This document shows, piece after piece, positions 24,130 to 33,923 of a DNA stretch of 64,000 bases. Numbering within the stretch: the first letter of the stretch is position 1; every line of letters starts with the position of its first letter. The position numbers and the translations under genes were made by a program. Source of the DNA: Lytechinus variegatus (Eukaryota > Echinodermata > Echinoidea > Temnopleuroida > Toxopneustidae); contig NC_054754.1 of assembly GCF_018143015.1 (NCBI RefSeq), forward strand, positions 29,366,830 through 29,430,829, read 5' to 3'. The notes under the pieces were generated by a model, which was given only the letters and a program-made list of their open reading frames with translations, was not told where the DNA came from and searched no databases.

Positions 24130-27100
24130 ATGGAGGAGAGTACCACCATGGTAATTGACTGTGATGCAGGCATAGATGATGGGTTGGCAATCATGATGGC
24201 GTTGGCCAATCCGATGGTCAAACTTATCGGCATAACATGCGTCAATGGGAATTCTCCTCTTGAAAAGGTTGTCATTAATATCCTTCGGGTCCTTCGGAAG
24301 TGCGGACGACTTGATGTAAGTTGTTTTTAAAGATTTGTTTCATGATACATGTACATTATTTTGTAGGATAGTTTACTGAAGGATTAATCATAGGTTATTG
24401 CCTATTTTGTTTGTGGCATTTCAGGATATTTAAAGCTATTGTTTGTAAAGAAACAAAAGAGTTATTAATATTCATTTTTTAATTTGGGTGCTCCAAAGTT
24501 GATTAATGTAATTGTTTTTTTTTCATAACTTTCCGCACTACACTGTACATACAGCAATATGTTAAGTATATGAAATCTTCTACGTGAGGAAGGAAGGGTA
24601 TCAACCTACTATAAACTGCAAATACCTATTATTATAGAAGATTTTGAGGACCATTATAGTTCATATGTATCTACATGGTAATTTTATTTTATTCATTGAC
24701 TCAATTTTTTTCATTGTGCTCATATTTTTCAGCCATATTTGGGATATGTTCTTTTTTATATTTTTCCTGTGGAAATTGAATATTTATGTATTTGTTTACA
24801 GAGACCCAGTAAACTAGTATCTGAATTCATACATCCATCCTTGTATTTATTATTGGAAATTGTTATTTTCATATGCACACACATTTTCCCTTTTTATGAG
24901 TATTATTTGATTCAGTTAAATAAAATTGACATTTTTTGGGGAAGGAGCTAATTTTACCGATTTGTGTAGTATTGTTTTTTTTATGATAAAATGAATTGGC
25001 AACTTACCTTTGACCTTTGAACTTTTCCTGCAGGTTCCTGTATACTCTGGTGCTACAAAAGACATCCTTGGCACGGCTCAGGTGACCTCCACTCATGGAC
25101 ATGATGGACTTGGAGATATCCCCAATCCAGAGACTCCACCCCATCGAGATCTTATCCAATCAGAGCATGCCATAGAAGGACTAATCCGCATGGCTAATGA
25201 GCATCAAGGACAAATCACCCTTGTTGCTATTGGTCCTTTGACCAACGTAGCTCTCGCCATGAAGTTAGACCCGCAGTTTACCTCTAAACTGAAGGAAATG
25301 GTCATTATGGGTGGTAATATTTTAGGTAAAATCTTGGCTCATTCCATAACGATTTCTTAGGTTCATTGTAGTTTTTAATGAGTCTTTGTGATTGGAAAGT
25401 AAGCTCATCATTACAGGATGCTAAACACTAGATGCTTAATCTTTCTCATCTTTCTGATTATATGCTTAGTCTTATGCTATGTAAAGTTGTCTGCTTTACA
25501 GATAAAACATGAAGTGAATCTAGATAATAATAGATATGATTTTCATTACAGATCAAGCATGCAATCACATAGGAGTAATGCCAAAAATTTGTTCACAAAT
25601 TATTATTACCTCCTATTAAAACCTCTTTATTTACTATCTGTTGTCCACGATGGACTGCATTTGCATATTAAAGAGTCAGAAAGAAAAGGATTGAGGGTAT
25701 TTGTATTCCAGTTCATCGTGACTTAGCCGTGAACCAGAATAGCTTGGTGGTTGAGTCGCTGCACGACAAGCAGTAGATGACAGGTTCAATTTTTTTTTGC
25801 AAGATAAAATCTATCAGAAATCCAATTTTCAAAAGGTATTTCTAACCCTATGATGTAGAAATCTTCCCCATTTCATATGCGATCTTGTACTCCCTCAATA
25901 TTTATTCTCTTAATCTTACTGTATTCAGAGGAATAGTGAATAGGAATAATGAATTTTTTTTGGTCGTTCAATGGACAGAAGATGGAATGAATGATCCAAT
26001 CAAAATGGCTCCATCTCATTGAATAGATCATTTCATCTTTCTCCCCATGGACTATTCTGTCTTGCTGTTATAAACATTCATTATCTGTATTTCACACAGA
26101 TTTATCTGTATTTCACACAGATTTAAAGTGCTGTCATAGGACATAGTACATTCACTTTTATCAAAGGCAGTACACAGTGAAAAGAACCGGTAATTTTATC
26201 AAAGCTATTAACACCCACCACCATGTTTTTGATGGGGAAATAACTATATTCAGGGACTGATCCTGGACTGCATTTGCATATTAATGAGTCAGAAATAAAA
26301 GGATCAAGGGTACATGTATTTGTATTCCAGTTCATCGTGACTTAGCCATGAACCAGAATAGCTTAGTGGTTGAGTCGCTGCCCGACAAGCAGTAGATGAC
26401 AGGTTCAAATTTTTTTGCAAGATAAAATCTATCAGAAATTCAATTTTCAAAAGGTATTTCTAACCCTATGATGTAGAAATCTTCCCCCTTCCATATGCGA
26501 TGTTGTACTCAATATTTATTCTCTTAATCTTATTGTATTCAAAGGAATAGGTGAGTTTTGTATAACTTTTTACAATGGGATATAATTATGCTTCATATTT
26601 ACTTTTATTTTAGCTACAGGAACACGTTTTCCAGCATCAGAGTTTAATTTCACGGTAGATCCCACAGCAGCTCATATTGTCTTGACTGGAACTCAATGCC
26701 CAACAACTCTTGTACCATTAGAGACTTGTATCTCTCATAGCGTATCAAATGTAAGTAAAGTTGCATGATTTTATAAGTGACATTAAGGCAACATACCCAG
26801 AGTCGTGTGGTCCAGTGGTTAGAGCATTGGACTCATAATCGCAAGGTTGTGAGTTCGAATCCCAACTCTGCCATTGTCTCCACTTTGATAAAAAGGCCCA
26901 AGAGTGATATCTGTCGTCTATTACGTCAGCCACTATGACTGATTAACCTAGACGTAAAATGTTTCCAAGGTAATTGGTTATATACCAGCTTGGCGTTTAC
27001 CAGCAAAAAATGCTGTCCTGCCCCTACAGGAGTTAACAGAAACAGAGTCATTGCTTTGTATTTCCCGAAGGAATCCAGCAAGCATCTTGTGGTTTTCTTT

Positions 27101-28322
27101 GTATTCCACAATTAACCAGATCAATGGGGATTTTAGAAAAGTGCTGCTGCAAGATGTTTCATGCCTGTACCGGTATTGTGGGATTCCTCCTAAAAAAACC
27201 TGACACAGACTCTTGGTATTAAATGTGCCTAATCGTCAATAATTTTAATGATCTTTTTTTTGTTTCACCTCTCATGAGGATGATTTTCAAAGCTACTTCC
27301 CACTAAAGTCGGTCACTGCACACAATAAGTTTTGGGTCGTCTGTCCATTTGTCCAATTTAGGTCATTAAACTTGTCAACAAGAATCAAGACAATTTCAAA
27401 TTTTTATCTCGATATGAATTTTGATGTATACAGAAAATTAAAGACATAACTAACCAGTACTTCAACCCTACCTCTAGAAAAATATAGAATGTTGAAAAAA
27501 AATACTCCTCATTAACCAACTAAAAACTCTTTTTAATACTGGAAACAATATATGTCAATGTTATCATTATCCAACTTTACCTTTAGGCCCTATGGCCCAT
27601 ATTCTGAAGTTGGGTTTAACTTAAACTCAGGTTTAAAGTTGTGGTCTAAGTATGGAAGCCAAAAGTATCACAATTTTTATGTTTCTTATGTTTACTGTGC
27701 TCCTTCCTGATTCATCGATGGTGAAGACAATCATCTATTTATACTTCCTACACAATTATGAATGATTTGAGAGCCAAATGAGTTTGAAAGTATGATATCT
27801 CTACTGTTAGTAATTATGTAACGATTGGCTGTCCATATTTAAACCACAACTTTAAACCTGAGTTTAAGTTAAACCTGACTTCAGAATACGGGCCTATGTC
27901 TTCAAATTCATTACATAGAGGGGATGCTATTTTATTCAACTCTCTTGATAGGTAGAAATCACTTTATCAATATTACTTTTTGTTGCTAGTCTTGGTTCGA
28001 GAGTCTACAACATTCTGAGAAGGCCAGATTTGTGGCAGCCATGTTCAGAGGTCGTTTGAATGAATCAAAGATGGACAAGAAATCTGAATGCCTGGTTGCT
28101 GATGGATGTGCTATGGTCGTTGCGACCTACAAAGCAGCTATCAAGAAAGCCATGTACACTCCTTGCAAGGTTGAACTGCATGAAGGAATGACTAAAGGGC
28201 AGATGGTTACGACCAAGATCTTACGACCGTGGGCCAAGTCATTTCCAGGTCCTGAGATCAACGTGGTGTTAGAGATGGATATGGAGACATACTACCAGAT
28301 GTTAAATGAAGCAGTTCGATGA
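24130..28322 (+). CDS. Inosine-uridine preferring nucleoside hydrolase family protein (4 exons, 315 aa)
   Basis: Exons 24130-24315, 25034-25325, 26614-26750 and 27990-28322 join in one frame with GT/AG sites. Family role: calcium-dependent hydrolysis of the N-glycosidic bond of ribonucleosides to free base and ribose, in nucleoside salvage; the protein has no visible signal peptide, so cytosolic location is likely. Diagnostic features are the N-terminal DCDAGIDDG (Asp10, Asp12, Asp16, Asp17; the family's calcium site and general base), VAIGPLTNVALA and VIMGGN in exon 2, EFNFTVDPTAA (Asn171, Asp175) in exon 3 and VADG (Asp243) in exon 4. Parasite enzymes usually have His-Asp at the last site; here Ala precedes the Asp, so specificity or activity may differ. 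Length matches the family. Start chosen because ATG 24130 lies just before the motif and follows an in-frame upstream stop region. Confidence 0.9.
25653..25937. repeat. Copy 1 of an intronic repeated segment (about 285 bp)
   Basis: The segment beginning 'tggactgcatttgcatatta' and ending at 'gaggaatag' recurs with few differences at 26267-26551, in the same orientation and the same intron of the hydrolase gene. It contains 'agcttggtggttgagtcgct' and 'gacaggttcaa', which resemble RNA polymerase III A and B boxes, so it may be a tRNA-derived SINE. Confidence 0.7.
25950..26266. repeat. Repeat block shared with 30260-30513
   Basis: Shared phrases include 'gatggaatgaatgatccaatcaaa', 'cattatctgtatttca' followed by 'cagatttaaagtg', and 'ggggaaataactatattcaggga'. 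In this copy the block ends at 26250-26266 with 'cagggactgatcctgga', which equals the left end of the hAT-type element at 30514, then passes directly into the 26267 duplicate. The join suggests deletion or recombination through an inserted element. Confidence 0.65.
26267..26551. repeat. Copy 2 of the intronic repeated segment
   Basis: Nearly the same as 25653-25937, with scattered substitutions and a few small indels, for example four bases missing in the stretch before 'caatatttattctctt'. The same A/B-box-like motifs are present at about 26355 and 26398. Confidence 0.7.
26794..27060 (+). mobile_element. tRNA-derived SINE with a Met-type anticodon loop
   Basis: The head 26798-26874 has an A-box-like TGGTCCAGTGG, an anticodon-loop-like CTCATAA and a B box GAGTTCGAATCCC. 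The cloverleaf is imperfect: the anticodon stem has at least two mismatches. A non-tRNA body follows ('gtctccactttgataaaaaggccc...'). It begins in intron 3 of the hydrolase gene, 44 bases after the donor. Confidence 0.65.
27594..27894. mobile_element. 301-bp MITE, family A, copy 1
   Basis: Ends are long imperfect inverted repeats: GGCCCATATTCTGAAGT at the left and ACTTCAGAATACGGGCC at the right, with complementary 'ggtttaaagttgtggt' and 'accacaactttaaacc' further in. It is flanked by TAT on both sides, a likely 3-bp target duplication. A second copy is at 42264-42574. Confidence 0.75.
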
Positions 28323-28928
28323 GAGAGTGTCTTCCCACATAGTTACTGGTAAATTCTTTGATCTCATTATGTGATGAACAGGATCCAGATCCATCTAATT
28401 CAAGTATACAATTAGTATTTCTTAGGATACCTTGGTTGCTCTTGCTGAAATGCTCCCCAGGGAGTGGAGAATAATGTTTGGCCAAGCTACATGTATAATC
28501 TGAATCAGATTATACATGATGATCAGAATATTATCATATACCTAAAAGATGCTTAGTTTTTACACATTCTGATGTATTTTAGCATTTAGTCCCGTATCAG
28601 CCACACAGAAACGTTAGTGCCATACCATGCATTAAGAGGGGCTCTGCTAAAACCAGTAATGTCATAGAAATTACTAATATCACAATAATGTGTAATTTAT
28701 ATCTGGGATCAATGGCTGACATCACAATTCAAAAGATATGAATTGGCTTATGTTTTGAGCTCTGTTAAAGCTAGCAATGTTTCTGAGCAGCCGGTACTGA
28801 TCATGATTTTGTATAGTGGAAAAAATCATTTCAAATTAATTCAGAAGATTTGTTTGTAAGGACATGTGTAAAGGAGTAGAATTTCTTTGAAGGATCGATC
28901 TATGTTGAACAGTTACATATATATATAT
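28323..28928. other. 3' flank of the hydrolase gene
   Basis: Expected 3' UTR. No AATAAA was seen immediately after the stop, so the poly(A) site may lie further down. No other gene is recognisable. Confidence 0.35.
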
Positions 28929-29452
28929 AGTATGTCCCACAAAAAAGGAAACCTGTTTTCAGAGATGGATTTCACAATTATTAAATGTTTTTACTTTAAA
29001 TTTGATACGTATGGTAAGAGTAAAATTTCGATTAACAAGAGACCAAAAGCTTAACAAATTGTTCACGCAAAGCAGATTACAAACAAATATTTAGGCATTT
29101 CAGAAATGATTTGCACAGAAACTCACATGTTAATCTGACTCCACAGTCATTTCAGTGATCAGTGAGAGAAGCTTAAAGAATGCAAAAAAAATGCCAATGA
29201 GCCAATCGTTGAATATGCACGGTCGTCGTATCATGAACCAATCTTGTCCAATTTTTCGGTGCAACCTGATTTTGACATTAAAATTTCAAACTGGTCTTAC
29301 TCATTAATGCAGGAAGTGTTCATCTCATTTAAGTTATCAGAATATAGAGGAATAATTGAATTGTATGGGGATGTAATTGAAGTATCATAATTCATTTGCC
29401 TTTGAATAAAATTGGTATGGGAATCTCGGTTTCCTTTTTTCTGGGACGCACT
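28929..29452. mobile_element. 524-bp non-autonomous Tc1/mariner-type element
   Basis: The left end AGTATGTCCCACAAAAAAGG and the right end, read in reverse complement as AGTGCGTCCCAGAAAAAAGG, form terminal inverted repeats of about 25 bp with a few mismatches. Both sides are flanked by TATA, consistent with a TA target duplication. The interior has no open frame, so a transposase must come from elsewhere. Confidence 0.7.
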
Positions 29453-30259
29453 GTATATAAGTAATATGATGTGGTGCTAAAATGAATTCTCAATTGGTAA
29501 AAACAGGAAAAGAAGTAATTAGTAAAATGATATAGGTCTTAAATACTTAACTAATGTTCATGTTTAGGATGATCACTTAGGATTATATTGAGTAAAATAA
29601 CAGAGAGGGGAAAAAATGAGAAAAAGGTTTAGATAGAGAGAAATCTACACCAATGATTTTAACCAACACACAACTAAACACATACAGATACCATAACTTA
29701 AATATTTAAAAGGTGTTTGGTTTATTTTATAAACAACAGAGAAAATTGAACAATGGTTACAAAACGATATTACAGTCAATATATTTTTTTTCTACTAGGC
29801 ATTGTAAACCATAATTATAGTGTATTTCAGTGTAGTGTAGTCATTCATACAGGTTTGTAATTCATTTATGAAGGGAAAATATACATGTAGTAAGCAACTT
29901 AAAGCAACAATGATAAACTCATATTATACAGAAGTTTAGAAGTGGCCAGTCTATTTGTCAAGGTTTTGAGATATTTTATTTTATATGACACCTAGATAGC
30001 TCTTGTCATTTGATTAGTTGTTTGATATCAATCATTCAGCCTATTCGACAATGACGTCATCATTCGTGCAATTGTGGATCCATTCATTGTGCAATTTTCA
30101 ATTCATAGGATTTGTCCATTGCAAGCTCGCTGAGACCAAAGGCATTACACATAAAATGGCAACTATCATCAGATGGTGCTTGTATGGCATGCACTTTTGC
30201 ACCTAATTCATGAATGCCAAATGAGAAGGATCTAATTTAAGGTGTCATTAAAAAACAAT

Positions 30260-30513
30260 TAATTTTTGGTGTGGTTCAATAGACAGAATATTTCATTCAG
30301 TGAAAGATGGAATGAATGATCCAATCAAATGGCTACTGTTCATTGAATAGATCAGTTCATCCTATTGCTCTCATAAACATTCATTATCTGTATTTCATGC
30401 AGATTTAAAGTGGTGTCATAGGACTTTTATCAAAGATAGTGCATAGTGGAAAGTACTTTTATCAAAGCTATTAACACCTACCACCATTTGTTTGATGGGG
30501 AAATAACTATATT
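30260..30513. repeat. Second copy of the repeat block at 25950-26266
   Basis: Contains 'gatggaatgaatgatccaat', 'cattatctgtatttcatgcag' and 'ggggaaataactatatt' in the same order as the 25950 copy. It is followed at 30514 by an intact hAT-type insertion. Confidence 0.65.
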
Positions 30514-30714
30514 CAGGGACGGATCCTGGATTTTCCATAAGGGGGCATATTTTCCTGAGGAAAAATTTGGCAAGCAAAAAAAAAGGGTTTTCAAAAGGGA
30601 AGCGGCACAGTTGTGTTTTAACTGCATTTTTACATTACAAATTTTAGTTGTGCCTCTCAAAAGGGGAGGCACGAGCCGGCTGTGCCCCCACCACCAATGA
30701 TGGATCCGCCAATG
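30514..30714. mobile_element. 201-bp non-autonomous hAT-type element
   Basis: Left end CAGGGACGGATCC, right end GGATCCGCCAATG. The flanks read ACTATATT (30506-30513) and ACTACATT (30715-30722), an 8-bp target duplication with one difference. Size, ends and interior (A-run following 'ggcaagc', G-rich right part) match the inverted copy at 36542-36729. An overlapping open frame (30446-30700) is fortuitous. Confidence 0.75.
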
Positions 30715-30722
30715 ACTACATT

Positions 30723-31286
30723 TATACCAATTTCACTATTTTCACTATTGAGAAAGCAGCAGTGAGTGGAATATAATCTATAGGTTATTTGCAGTCTATA
30801 AACTTTACGATAAGAAACATTGAGGGTGTTATCTCTGATTGCTAAGATTTTATTTTTTGGAATGTTCATATCAAATGTTATTATGATTTCTTGAAAATCG
30901 GATTGTAACGAATCGCATAGTGTGCGACACCCCTGTCTTTATTGTATTTATTTATTTTAAAATATTTATTCAGGATAAAACATGTATCAGCACAATGGCT
31001 GTTTTACATTATGTAATATAGTAGCAACAATGCAAATATAAGATACTAACAAAAAATGTAGCAAAGAGTGCTACAAAAAAAGGTTCAAATTAAGATAAAT
31101 GTGACAAGTGGAGTTTGGAAGTACAAACAAACGTTGGAGGATGGAGGATTAGTCGACTCCAGGGATGGAGCGATGATAGAGGAGATGGGAGTCAGAAAGA
31201 AATGCAACAATCAAAATATGCAAGAATAATGAGAAAAGGTCATATTTATGACCTGTTTTTGTAGTTTTTTTTCTGTGATCCCATTC
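30723..31286. other. Interval without a recognised gene
   Basis: AT-rich. Positions about 30940-31130 ('tttatttattttaaaatatttattcaggataaaa...') look like an old retrotransposon 3' end in minus orientation, but this could not be established. Confidence 0.3.
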
Positions 31287-32912
31287 TTAGATTTCATCAT
31301 GCTGCATTGTCATGAATAATTCCACTGATATTTCATCTGCCACTGCGCCCTCTATGTTGAAAGTCTGTTGAAGCTTGCTGCATCTCAATGCAAAAGCTCA
31401 CAAAAACAAGTGAATTATCGTGGATTGTAAAAATACAAAGATTGTTTTTTCATATGTGATTCAGATTTAAGTGCTCGCAATATCATCATCACTGATTCAT
31501 AATTTTGTATCTCTACCACAATTTTAGAAGAAAAAAAATGTAGATCTAGGCCTATAACGTTAAGTAAATTTCAGCGCTATTACATAATTTATTTTTAAAT
31601 GTTGAATACAAACATTACTTTTTTAAATACATGTAATTCATAAACATGTGAGCATTTTTTTAGAAAATGGATAAAATATCAATTACCAATGCACAAATTT
31701 AAAACTGTACATAAAAGAAATTACTTATAAAATCTTTACAAATATACAGGATTGGTGATATATAGATTGTATTTACAATACATTAAAAGATAAACATGAA
31801 GAAACCTAAACATCAGTATATTCATGAATGACAGCAAAGTTATACATGGAATTATAGATTATTTTGAAATAAATAACATGAAAATTGAAAAGATTGTGAA
31901 ATCAGGTGCATTATTTCTATTTTGCTAAACATTATACCCATGCACATAAAATTTCAAGGAGAATTTATGTCATGAAGAGTTTGAATGAAAAATATAGAGG
32001 TAGGGTGAAGAGGGGGAGAGAACTGGGGACTGATAAAAAGAGAAGAGAAAATAGAAGAGGGAGAAACATGGAGATACTGTGTATGTGTGCGCCTGTGTGT
32101 ATTGGAGAGAGAGAGGGGGAGAGAGATATGGGGGATGAGAGAAAGAGAGGAGAGATAAACGGATATGATGAGGAGGGTGGGGCACATAAATAAATCAAGC
32201 CCATTTTACTGATGCCCCATTACTTCAGGAAACCAAAAATGTTCAAAAATTTTAAGTCGTCTTATTTTCTGAAAAGAAATCTTTGAGCCTTTTTGTCAGG
32301 CTATGTTTGACCTCAATGGATGAGCACATTTTAAGTTTGCCTTACTGTGTACTCTGCATCAAAACTTTTATTTTTCCCTCATAATTTTTTGCAACAATCA
32401 CTGTTTTCAGGGATCAGTTGTGATTCAAAATAAAGTTTACAATTTATTTTCCACCTTCGTTTTGACATGTTGGCTAAGGCCCGGGGATCGCTTGGAGTCC
32501 CTTTTCTTGCGTGAGTAACTTTGTTATATTTTGCGTTGAAACTTCTTTAGAATGAATATTGACTCCAAGCGACCCTTCAAACAACTCCCGAGGCTTCCTA
32601 ACAATATGGCGCACATTTTGGGCACTTTTGTCGCATCAAATTACGAGCGTTGGACATAACCATTTATCGGCAAATCGAGTATACTCGCAAAACCTTATCG
32701 CAAAACGTTCATGGGTTCCGTGAAAACGTCACCTTATCCAATTTGCCAAGCCGACGACTTCGTGCCAATTTTTATTAGATCGGCCTCAACGATATTGAGC
32801 CAATTTACATCAGACCCTCATCTAATCTTGATGAGTCACTTTCATCCGTCTTCTGTTCTTGCGATTGTCCAATGTGACTCGACTCTCCGTTCTTAGAGTT
32901 GATATCAGACAT
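31287..32912 (-). CDS. Candidate small two-exon gene of unknown function (66 aa)
   Basis: Exon 32912-32809 starts with ATG and encodes MSDINSKNGESSHIGQSQEQ followed by an acidic Ser-rich stretch, ending at a GTAAAT donor. Exon 31383-31287 follows a CATTGAG acceptor, keeps the phase and encodes a segment ending SVELFMTMQHDEI before a stop. Composition looks protein-like, but both exons are short and could be chance. A minus-strand AATAAA lies near 30948-30970. I do not recognise the product. Confidence 0.22.
32005..32170. repeat. GA-rich purine tract
   Basis: Degenerate GAGA/GGGA units on the plus strand. Open frames on both strands (31906-32193 plus; 31954-32204 minus) are low-complexity artefacts. 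Confidence 0.7.
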
Positions 32913-33219
32913 CGAAAGTTGACCGATAGTGTATTTGCAAAGCCCAATTTTTGACTTGTTCTATCTCATAAATTCTTTTGATTTTAGTCCTCTATAAAGT
33001 TCATTGTTCGTGCCCAAAACCTGTTGTCTTGAAGTCGTTTTCGTCATCATCCACCATCTCAACTTGACGACGATCATGCCTTGACGACTGGTGCCTCGCT
33101 GGTTGCGGTCGAGCACGCTGCCGCCAACAAGGATTGGCGTTGTTTCTTTCTAGGAATAAAGGAGAACAAGAAGAAGACATGGAGTAGTTTGACCAATAAA
33201 ATGAAACTGGGGACCTGGG

Positions 33220-33391
33220 AGCGTTTCATGAATGGACTTGTCGGACGTTTTATCCGACAAGTCCCGTTTCCTCCGATAGTTACCATAGTAACAATGCTTC
33301 TCAGCCAATCACAAAATTTCTCAATTGAATTGAGAAAAGTTCTCGGATGTGACACCTTGTCCTTGTCGGAGAAAACTGTTCACGAAACGTT
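33220..33391. mobile_element. 172-bp MITE-like palindromic element
   Basis: Left part GCGTTTCATGAATGGA with 'cttgtcggacgttttatccgacaag' (itself a hairpin); right part 'ccttgtcggagaaaactgttcacgaaacgt'. The ends are imperfect inverted repeats. The middle holds 'gttaccatagtaac' and 'cagccaatca', phrases also present at 33408-33530, 42614-42768 and 45017-45181. Confidence 0.6.
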
Positions 33392-33407
33392 GACCTGAAC
33401 AGCCTTG

Positions 33408-33530
33408 AACAACAATTTTTTTCTGTCTGACAAGTTGTATCTGAAAACGTTCCTTGATTTTGATTGGCTGTGAAGCACAGTTTCTATGGTAACTGTCAGA
33501 TAAAACATCCAACTGGTCCTTTCATGAAAT
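33408..33530. mobile_element. Related, truncated MITE-like element
   Basis: Contains 'ctgacaagttgtatctg', 'gattggctg', 'atggtaactgtcag' and ends 'cctttcatgaaatg', matching the right half of the neighbouring element family in the opposite sense. The left end is not clear. Confidence 0.45.
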
Positions 33531-33923
33531 GCTACAGAATGGTTGAATCCGGCGAGCTAGGTAGTCTCGCGTCCCCTTATTTTGAGTGAGAATGTTTGTA
33601 TCATGCGCGCCGGTTTCATAAGACATTTTTGAACTTCCGCCCTTTTTTCTTTTAGAATTGGGGGGGGGGGCGACCCTCACTAGTAGGCTACAGGAAATTC
33701 TCAGATCTGACAACTTGTTAGGTTGCACATTTTGATAGTTTTATCATGCTTTCCAGGACACGAGGACTCATTCCAATGTGACAATGGCATGGCTATTTGG
33801 ATAACTTACGCTACTTGTTTGATTGTATATTTTTGATACTACACTTTGTCAAGACAGGCCGATTTCGAGGAATTTACCAAAACTATCCACCCTCTTTAAC
33901 ACGCAAATTGTTGATATGCATAC

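Noticed and set aside
26798-26874. tRNA-Met-like sequence with CAT in the anticodon loop
   Set aside because: Anticodon stem has mismatches and a non-tRNA body follows directly; it is the head of a SINE.
33081-33398. Plus-strand open frame of 105 codons
   Set aside because: Two thirds of it lies in a palindromic MITE; no motif.
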